Source of the DNA: Stephanodiscus triporus
Taxonomy: Eukaryota; Bacillariophyta; Thalassiosirophyceae; Thalassiosirales; Thalassiosiraceae
Direction: 5' to 3'
DNA length: 13,730 nt
Assembly: GCA_036939755.1 (NCBI GenBank)
Contig: JALLAZ010000582.1
Span: 1-13,730, forward strand
The notes below the pieces were generated by a model. That model was not told where the DNA came from, did not search any database, and worked only from the letters and a program-made list of their open reading frames with translations. Position numbers and translations under genes: made by a program. Positions 8,287 to 13,730 of this stretch are shown here, in pieces. How positions within the stretch are numbered: position 1 is the first letter of the stretch; every line of letters begins with the position of its first letter.

Positions 8287-9084
8287 ATGATGGGAAAGTT
8301 CTTCCTCATGCGTGCGATGATCATCCCGGCATCGGCGTTGGGATTCCTAGCCTACGCCCCGCAATCCCCCTGTCCATCCTCCCATAATTCGGCACGATCG
8401 CCGTCCTTCCATCGTGTTACCGCTACGAGTGCTAGATCATTATCGCCCTCGCCCGTTGGCACCGGCTCGGCGATCGCATCATGGAGCGATCGACGACGAC
8501 GACGACGACGACGACGGTCGTCGACAGCGACCGTGGCGGCGATGGAAACGACGCGACTGTACAACATCTACGACGACTGGAGGGCCGACTTGCTCTCCTC
8601 GTCGCAATCCCGGCACACCTACGACGACCTATTGCTCCCGACCCTAGACGAGGGGTCGATAGTACAGTGCCTGGAGGAGTTCATGGACAGCGAGTACGGC
8701 AAGACCATGTTCGGCAGGCACGACGTCCCCGCGTCGGTGGGGATCACGGGCGCGATCGTGTTCGAATCCCTCGACGGTCCGGAGGTCACGCTATCGCTTT
8801 CGGGAAAATTCTGGCATAGGAGGGAGACGGTTCTGGGGAGGGCGGCGATGTACCTCCACGCGCGCATGCCCGAGCTCGCGTCGGTGCGCGCGTCCGCCCC
8901 GACGGACCTCGACGACTTCGATGACGTCGTCGACGAGTATACCGGGGAGGTGATATACAGGGAGGACAAGCGCTCGCCGGACTTCAATGGCGATCGTGAG
9001 ACGATGGAATACCAGGGACTCGATCCCGATGCCAGGGGACCGTTCGTGTTCAGCGGTGGCGGGGGTATGATTCGTCCGGCGTAG
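8287..9084 (+). CDS. Conserved-looking plastid-type protein of unknown function
   Basis: This intronless gene encodes 265 residues. The frame is open from GTG 8281, but the first ATG is 8287, immediately followed by a second Met. Residues 1-19 form a signal peptide ending ASALG, followed by FLAYAP, so Phe-led plastid import is likely. A Ser/Ala/Arg-rich transit stretch follows, with nine consecutive Arg (69-77) encoded by a CGA triplet repeat. The mature part begins near 90 and looks like a folded domain: YNIYDDWRADLL (92-103), EFMDSEYGKTMFGRHD (131-146), VTLSLSGKFWHRRETVLGRA (167-186) and, near the end, DFNGDRETMEYQGLDPDARG. I do not recognise the domain and can name no reaction. The acidic DDLDDFDDVVDE-like stretch near 207-217 may be a linker. 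Its tail faces the PGAM5-like gene. Confidence 0.85.
   Translation: MMGKFFLMRAMIIPASALGFLAYAPQSPCPSSHNSARSPSFHRVTATSARSLSPSPVGTGSAIASWSDRRRRRRRRRSSTATVAAMETTRLYNIYDDWRADLLSSSQSRHTYDDLLLPTLDEGSIVQCLEEFMDSEYGKTMFGRHDVPASVGITGAIVFESLDGPEVTLSLSGKFWHRRETVLGRAAMYLHARMPELASVRASAPTDLDDFDDVVDEYTGEVIYREDKRSPDFNGDRETMEYQGLDPDARGPFVFSGGGGMIRPA
8491..8517 (+). repeat. CGA triplet repeat coding poly-Arg
   Basis: Eight CGA codons in a row followed by CGG encode nine arginines inside the presumed transit peptide of the unknown plastid protein. The reading frame is preserved. Triplet arrays of this kind vary in length, and a basic transit region tolerates such change. Confidence 0.9.
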
Positions 9085-9251
9085 GCCATGGGATGAGATG
9101 TCATGTGTTAGGTATTACGCGAGGCATGGAAATGGCGCGTAAAGACACAAGTACATCGTACGACGAAAAAGCAAAAAAATGTGATCAGAAATTCTCCTTG
9201 CCAATGAAGAAAGGAGATCTGCTCGTTCGGTGCAATATCTTTAGTAACGAA
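9085..9251. other. Convergent 3' spacer
   Basis: These 167 bases separate two convergent stop codons. They are A-rich around 9140-9180 (GACGAAAAAGCAAAAAAATG). Both 3' UTRs must fit here or overlap. Confidence 0.6.
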
Positions 9252-10880
9252 TTACCAGTTAAATCCTGAGTGCATGGAGAAGGTGCATAACTCGTATGGC
9301 AAATGACCTATGTCCCCCAACATTCTGCAGCTGACCGTGCCAGTCGGTCGGATGGTGAAATACGTCAGCGAGCAGTTGAACGTACACAGTCGCAGCCAGG
9401 CCTCGGGCGGAAGCTGCAGTGCGCGGCAGAAAAAGTAACGGATCACGTTGGCGTGGCAGACGATGACCTCGAACTCGTGCTGCGGATGCGGCACGAGCTT
9501 TCGCGGGGTCTCGTCTTCCCCATTCGACGTGCCCCTCGCGGGCGCATCTAGGCCGACATCGCAGTCTCCCCCCCCTCCCTCGGTTGGCGTGCCCGGCACT
9601 TCCGCACGGTAGAAGTATTTTCGAAACGCCTCCTCGATGCGAGGGTGCTGCTCGTCGGTTCGTTCCACGACGGAAGGCCGGGCGATTCCGCCCGGTATGT
9701 GATGACACGGCCTGCGAGGGCGCGCGTGAAAGTTAGACGACAATCGCGTCCTTAGTACGCGACGCGAAGTCCGGAGAATCGCAACATCATCTCGGTAAGG
9801 GTTCGTGTCGGAAAACGGCACTTACCTTCCTTCGTTGAGCATTGGATCGGGCTTGGCCTTAATCACGTTCTCCCCGTCGACTCTTTCCAAATCCATGCTC
9901 TCGTAGATGATGTCGGCCGTCTCCTTCGCCCGCGCTAAGTCGCTAACGCGAACGACCCTGACGCGGCACGGCCCGAATTGCTCGTTGACGCCCCGAATCA
10001 GTTTGCCAAGGCGCTGTCCCGTCAATTCGGCCTGCTTCCGCCCGATCGGCGTGAGGAGGCGTCTTGAATCTTCCTGTCACGACCGAGATTACGTGCGCGT
10101 TCGCGTTTGACGGATGAGACACTAAGTATTATTCGGGCGATGAATGTCGTTCGCTCGCGCATTTGAATGCGCCTTACCTTGTAGGTCTCGTCGTATTGCC
10201 CGTGACGGACCAAAATGATGTGCCTGGTAACGCCCTCCTTACGGATGAGCCTCTCCCGTCGGGCCTCCGCCATTAGCCTCGAGTCGTCCCCGCCCTCCTC
10301 TCCGCCCACGCGACCGATCGGCGTAGGCTGGCGGCCGTCCCAATTGTAATCCCACAGCGGGTACTCGAGGGCGGGCCTCCACAGTTGCCTCCTGGGGAAC
10401 AATCCGTGGAACTTTGGCGTTCATCGGGTTGCGTTCGAATTGCCGCGGAGAAGAAGTGAGCGATGACTGGTACGCGGCACGCGGCATCATTACGCAACGA
10501 GGACGAATGGAATAATCGGGAGGGCTCACCGACCCGTCCCTCTCCTCTCCCCACATGCCCATGCCCCCCCCCTCCGCCCGTCCCTTTCCCCTCCCATCGG
10601 CGTCTGCCCCCCCGGCGGCGGGCTCCGCCGGATCCGACGGACGGTATGCGGCATCCCTATCCCGCGAGGGATGCCGATGGGGTACCTCGCAGAGCGTCGC
10701 GCGCGGACGATGCGAATAGGCGCGAGCGCGAGCATGGCGGGCGGACGACCCGCCGCCGCCGAGGCGGAAGCGGTCATCGTCGTCGCGTCCATCTTTTTCG
10801 TCGAAGAAGGTCGAGGCGGCCAAGGCCGTCGTCGCCGCGGGGAGGGAGCTTCGCGCGAATCGATAGAAGGTCCTCGCCAT
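9252..10880 (-). CDS. PGAM5-like mitochondrial Ser/Thr/His phosphatase, four exons
   Basis: Predicted exons are 10880-10530, 10411-10178, 10073-9826 and 9711-9252, giving 430 residues. The fold is histidine-phosphatase (phosphoglycerate mutase superfamily). Family marks are EYPLWDYNWDGR with the WDxNWD multimerisation motif of PGAM5 at 137-142, the catalytic ILVRHGQYDETYK (Arg186, His187), LLTPIGRKQAELTGQRL after intron 2, and VCHANVIRYFFCRALQLPPE with the second catalytic His364. The N-terminus MARTFYRFARSSLPAATTAL resembles a mitochondrial presequence or anchor. PGAM5 proteins dephosphorylate protein partners at the mitochondrial membrane. Relative to human PGAM5 there is a roughly 35-residue Gly/Glu/Pro-rich insert before the second His motif, at about 316-355. 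Exon 1 after residue 35 is Arg/Gly/Ala-rich and its exact structure is uncertain. An unseen intron there is possible. Exons 2-4 are well supported by family matches and phase-consistent junctions. Confidence 0.9.
9712..9825 (-). other. Intron 3 of PGAM5-like gene
   Basis: It has donor GTAAGTGC and acceptor CTCGCAG, 114 nt, and splits the Arg codon joining NEG to PCHHIPGG. Plausible branch points are TACTAAGG and GTCTAACT upstream of the acceptor. Reading through would change frame away from the family match. Confidence 0.85.
10074..10177 (-). other. Intron 2 of PGAM5-like gene
   Basis: It has donor AAG/GTAAGG and acceptor GTGACAG/GAA, 104 nt, phase 0. It joins DETYK to EDSRRLLTPIG, which restores the PGAM5 sequence. 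Confidence 0.85.
10412..10529 (-). other. Intron 1 of PGAM5-like gene
   Basis: It has donor TCG/GTGAGC and acceptor CCAAAG/TTC, 118 nt, phase 0. The acceptor is chosen because a stop lies just upstream in the frame of FHGLFPRRQLW. No strong polypyrimidine tract precedes it, so this junction is less certain than the other two. Confidence 0.6.
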
Positions 10881-11069
10881 GATCGGCCTCCTCTGTTTGT
10901 GTCGTTGGTTTTGGATTGCCGAGATAGATGAGAGGCAAGCACGTGGATGCGTTTTCCAGACTCCCGCGCAAATAACGCTGGGCTTTCCCGCCGATAAAAC
11001 TCTCTTGTAACTCTCATTCGAACTCCTTCGCCGCCCCACCCGTCGATGGATGTGGACAATTAATAAACC
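10881..11069. promoter_or_regulatory. Compact divergent promoter region
   Basis: Only 189 bases separate the ATG of the PGAM5-like gene (leftward) and the ATG of the oxygenase-like gene (rightward). Both promoters and 5' UTRs must lie in or overlap this interval. AATTAATAAACC directly precedes the rightward start. The regulatory role is inferred from orientation, and no specific site is recognised. Confidence 0.5.
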
Positions 11070-12322
11070 ATGTCGTGGCAGTTTTCCACGCCATGGATTT
11101 TTGCCTTCTTCTATGTCGTGAACATAATATGCAGCGGCTTTCTTTCTGACAGGTCATCGTCGACGCAGCCGACGCCCGTTACACCTTCGACGCGACGAAT
11201 TCTTTCCGTCGTAAGTAGCGAGGGTTCCGGCGTCGCTTCCTCCGCGAACTAATCCCACCTTTGCTCGGCGGGTTCGCCAGATCGCGGTAGATTCTGTTGT
11301 CAGATGCGCGCATTCGGCAGACGCGGTCCCAGTAGTGTTTGTGGCGACGGTGGATTACTCCGCCGCGAATGAATACGTCCGCGCCCACTACGACGAGACT
11401 AATTACTTCGATTACGGCGGCTCGTCGGCCGTGCATCGATTTTACGACGGTCGGGCATTACAATCCTCCTACGAGAATGAGAGGGAAATGCTGAATGAGA
11501 ATGGTCTTGCCGTGATCGAATCGCCGACGACGAAAGAGCTCGATTGGACCAATGTGGACGACGTCCGATGCTACTACCTGCCGGAACTGGAGAGGATGCT
11601 ATTACGCAATCTGTTCCCGTCGAGCGATATCCTGGGCTATTTCTTTTGGAATCCGATCCCGCGAGGGGGGAAGTGGCGACCTTGTGAAAATGCCCACCGC
11701 CAACATCGCATCCTTGGTTCACATCGATACCGACGTCGGGGCCTACGAAAGCATCGAGGAATTTCTGGACGTAGTCGACAAGAACAGGCTTCGGTTGTTG
11801 TCCACGGGAACGTCCGATATTCATCAATACACCGTTGAAGACGCGGCGAATGCAATCATTCATGGGAAGAAGCGATTCGTTATTGTAAATTTTTGGAGGA
11901 TTATCGAGGACGAGCCCGTGGCGAGTGCCCCCCTCGCCGTGCTCTCAACGCGGTACGACGACGAGCATCGAGTGTCCGCTTTCCCGAACGCGCGTCCGAA
12001 TATGGAGAAGAGCAGGTGGTACGTCTTCCCGAATGCTACGAAGGACGAGGTGATTGCATTTTATCAATACGATCGCAACGCGATCCAACTGTCGGATCTC
12101 TGGCATTGCGCCATAACCACGCTGGCCGGCGGCGGAAAGGCGTCGTCGACGCGGCCGAGACGATCGTTTGACATCAGGGCGTTGGTCGTGTTGGATGACA
12201 GCGTTCCGCGGGAGCTCGATAGATTCGGCTTGGACAGGACTAAGCCCATTCTCACGTTTGAGGAAAGTGGATGTTTCTGCGACAAGCAGGCCGAAGACAG
12301 GGGTAGCAGCAAGACGAAATGA
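11070..12322 (+). pseudogene. CmcJ/AsaB-type (GA4-desaturase family) oxygenase homologue with apparent frameshift
   Basis: Two exons, 11070-11210 and 11281-12322, encode about 393 residues if one base of the G6 run at 11665-11670 is ignored. Otherwise the product ends at 11838. The family (CmcJ, AsaB, GA4 desaturase-like) comprises Fe(II)/2-oxoglutarate-type oxygenases, found mostly in fungi and bacteria, that act in specialised metabolism. Visible marks: VVFVATVDYSAANEY near the start of the domain, HIDTD with presumed iron ligands His194 and Asp196, KKRFVIVNFWRIIEDEP then APLAVL, SRWYVFPNATKDEVIAFYQY and the distal LWHCAI with His322. The first 26 residues (MSWQFSTPWIFAFFYVVNII onward) are a signal peptide or anchor. 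Family motifs sit in frame 1 before 11665 and in frame 2 after 11670. A homopolymer sequencing error, an allele or a true pseudogene would each explain this. No intron fits the spot. Confidence 0.8.
11211..11280 (+). other. Intron of the oxygenase-like gene
   Basis: It has donor GTC/GTAAGT and acceptor TTCGCCAG/ATC, 70 nt, with a CTAATCCC branch-point candidate about 30 bases before the acceptor. Of the nearby AG acceptors, only this one joins the signal-peptide exon to the open frame leading into VFVATVDY. Using CAG at 11301-11303 would hit a stop soon after. Confidence 0.85.
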
Positions 12323-12828
12323 TCGCATGGTGTGCTGCTGGGTGGAGTGACGATAGAGATGCTATATCGACATACGGTCGGGACCGCTCCCCGAAGCTAG
12401 GTTTGATTCGAGAACTCCTTCTCCCATGATGGTAATGAAGGCAGTGGCGAAAGGCAAAATACTCCGCCACTCCCACATGCTGGTGCATCGACCAGAATTC
12501 CGCAAATGGAGCCGCCCGTATGACTCAATAGGCGGTATATTGCGGGGCTGAGGCCGCACTACGATGTTTGCGTTGTCCACCCGCTCAACATCCCGCTAGC
12601 TGTTGGTAGCGGCTCCGTGTTTACGTGAGATTCGCCCATCGGCTTCATTTCCCCGCCGCTGAGAGATCCTGGCGCACCTCGTGGGCTAGTTCTGTTGTGA
12701 ATTCCGTGCAGCGACACGAATCGAACATTGAGATCTCACACAAAAAATTAGGATGTCACTAGATTGCACACGAAGGGCAGTATGCTTAGCTTAGCCCTAA
12801 ACTAAATCTCATGTGCTCTACTCCTTGA
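12323..12828. other. Convergent intergenic region, no gene seen
   Basis: This 506-base stretch lies between the stops of two convergent genes. Short open frames on the minus strand (12362-12580 and 12252-12488) have no recognisable domain. A small inverted repeat, CCGCTA..TAGCGG, occurs near 12594-12612. The last 100 bases are AT-rich, as expected for a 3' UTR. Nothing else is evident. Confidence 0.5.
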
Positions 12829-13266
12829 CTACACCTCGATCACTTCCCAACGAAATAAATTCTCAAAAAATTCGATGACTGCGGTAATCCCTTTGTCCAG
12901 CCACGTCTTGTCCAGCTCTCGTCTCCGTTGTTGTTTCTGCAAGAATTGTTGTGATTTTTTTATTTCGTTAACTTCTTCTGCAAGGAGCTGTTTGCTCACT
13001 GCTTGTCGATCGAACTGAGGCATTACGGGTTCCTCGGCTTCATCGTCATCCACGACGCAGTTCTCTGATTCCGCAGGAGCAGAGGCGTCAACGACATCAG
13101 CGGCGGTCTCTTTCGCGGGGGGTACTCGCGATTTGCGACGAATGCCACCACCTCTCGGTGGAAAGAGGGGACTGGCTCTAGCCTCTGCAGTCCGAGAATA
13201 CATCATCACGTTCGATTCGCACAGGAAGGGCAATAGGAGAAGAAAAACGAAGCAAAATGGACTCAT
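12829..13266 (-). CDS. Small signal-peptide protein with helical charged C-terminus, unknown function
   Basis: The 145-residue product starts at ATG 13266. The open frame extends 26 codons further upstream but only to GTG, and the ATG directly begins the signal peptide MSPFCFVFLLLLPFLC. A basic, Pro/Gly-containing stretch follows (SPLFPPRGGGIRRKSR, 32-47), then an acidic linker (VDDDEAEEP, 72-80), then a predicted amphipathic or coiled-coil helix (about 88-122, rich in Lys, Gln, Glu and Leu). The C-terminus KGITAVIEFFENLFRWEVIE (125-144) is aromatic and hydrophobic and could dock to a membrane or partner. A plastid address is possible but the Phe-led motif is not clear, so simple ER entry is an alternative. 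No family is recognised. Confidence 0.7.
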   Translation of the reverse strand: MSPFCFVFLLLLPFLCESNVMMYSRTAEARASPLFPPRGGGIRRKSRVPPAKETAADVVDASAPAESENCVVDDDEAEEPVMPQFDRQAVSKQLLAEEVNEIKKSQQFLQKQQRRRELDKTWLDKGITAVIEFFENLFRWEVIEV

Positions 13267-13590
13267 GCTTGCAACGGGAAAGACTAATGATGAAGAAGAA
13301 TATGATATTGATCGATACACCTCGCCTCGCTTTGATGCGACCACTCCTTCTTCCTTCTGAACCCGACACCCCCGTTCCTATGTTTTGTTTTTAATGTGGT
13401 GTCAAAATATGTTGAGGTTGAGGGAAATGGCAACTCTGAGAAATTACTCTATCGGTGTTAGCTACTCTAGTATGCTTAAATAAAAGTAGGAATTATTATT
13501 ACTTCGTTTAACTATGAAATTATACTTTAAGTACGAATTCTTAGTTTTTATATGAAATAACACATTCGCTACTATGAAATTACTATCTAA
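13267..13590. other. AT-rich intergenic region at right end
   Basis: This is the upstream flank of the small signal-peptide gene and the downstream flank of the edge reading frame. It is AT-rich from about 13380. A 12-bp direct repeat, ACTATGAAATTA, occurs at 13511-13522 and 13571-13582, exactly 60 bases apart. No gene is seen. Confidence 0.5.
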
Positions 13591-13730
13591 CTAATCATCC
13601 CCGTATTCGACCTCGAACAAAGGCTCGCCATTCGCGATGGCGAGCTGACTGATCACGGCGCACGCCCAAAAAACGCTCCCGTGCCGCCTAATGTCGTGGC
13701 GGAATACCTGCCCAAGGATTCCCCAAAATT
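13591..13730 (-). CDS. C-terminal end of a minus-strand ORF, possibly transposase-derived (partial)
   Basis: Reading leftward from the window edge, one frame stays open for 45 codons to a TAG stop at 13593-13591. It ends GQVFRHDIRRHGSVFWACAV followed by ISQLAIANGEPLFEVEYGDD. The sequence is well balanced and not low-complexity. The other two minus frames are interrupted. The pattern HGxVFxACAVIxQLAIxxGEPLF is reminiscent of the C-terminal end of DDE-type (Harbinger/Plant_tran-like) transposases seen in multicopy algal elements, but that is recalled resemblance only and no catalytic residue is in view. The rest of the gene lies beyond the window. Confidence 0.5.
   Translation of the reverse strand, partial: FWGILGQVFRHDIRRHGSVFWACAVISQLAIANGEPLFEVEYGDD

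Noticed and set aside
11640..11720. A second intron explaining the frame change in the oxygenase gene
   Set aside because: No GT-AG pair of usable size fits while keeping the conserved residues on both sides.

Overview
The window looks like nuclear DNA of a photosynthetic stramenopile, most likely a diatom. Three predicted proteins begin with a signal peptide followed by a Phe-led, transit-like stretch (VDA/FAPL in Psb28, AEA/FSPR in the HAD hydrolase, ALG/FLAYAP in an unknown protein). This is the bipartite plastid-import signal of algae with a red secondary plastid. Two genes are split by short GT-AG introns (70 to 118 nt, GTAAG or GTGAG donors). The other genes are intronless. No prokaryotic operon structure, rRNA, convincing tRNA or CRISPR array was seen. 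The diatom assignment is an inference.

Layout. Positions 1-2376 hold no convincing gene: a pyrimidine-rich degenerate repeat tract, a 20-bp palindrome, a long foldback element near 1367-1485 and an 8-bp microsatellite. Eight genes then alternate strictly in strand: psb28 (+, 2377-2844), a plastid-type HAD hydrolase (-, 3581-4681), a 3'-5' exonuclease with a KH domain (+, 5050-5853), the ribosome-assembly GTPase NOG2/GNL2 (-, 5960-7897), a plastid-type protein of unknown function (+, 8287-9084), a four-exon PGAM5-like phosphatase (-, 9252-10880), a two-exon CmcJ/AsaB-type oxygenase homologue with an apparent one-base frameshift (+, 11070-12322), and a small secretory-signal protein (-, 12829-13266). 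The right edge carries the last 45 codons of another minus-strand reading frame, possibly a transposase.

Function. The genes do not form an obvious pathway. They mix photosystem II assembly, plastid metabolism, RNA processing, ribosome biogenesis, mitochondrial phosphatase signalling and a possible specialised-metabolism enzyme. The strict alternation creates three divergent pairs (HAD/exonuclease, NOG2/unknown, PGAM5/oxygenase) that could share promoters, and tail-to-tail pairs between them. The points most worth a second look are the nuclear psb28, the frameshifted oxygenase, the exonuclease-KH fusion with an atypical active-site motif, and the foldback element that pairs better as top-strand RNA than as DNA. 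No clearly new multi-gene system was found.
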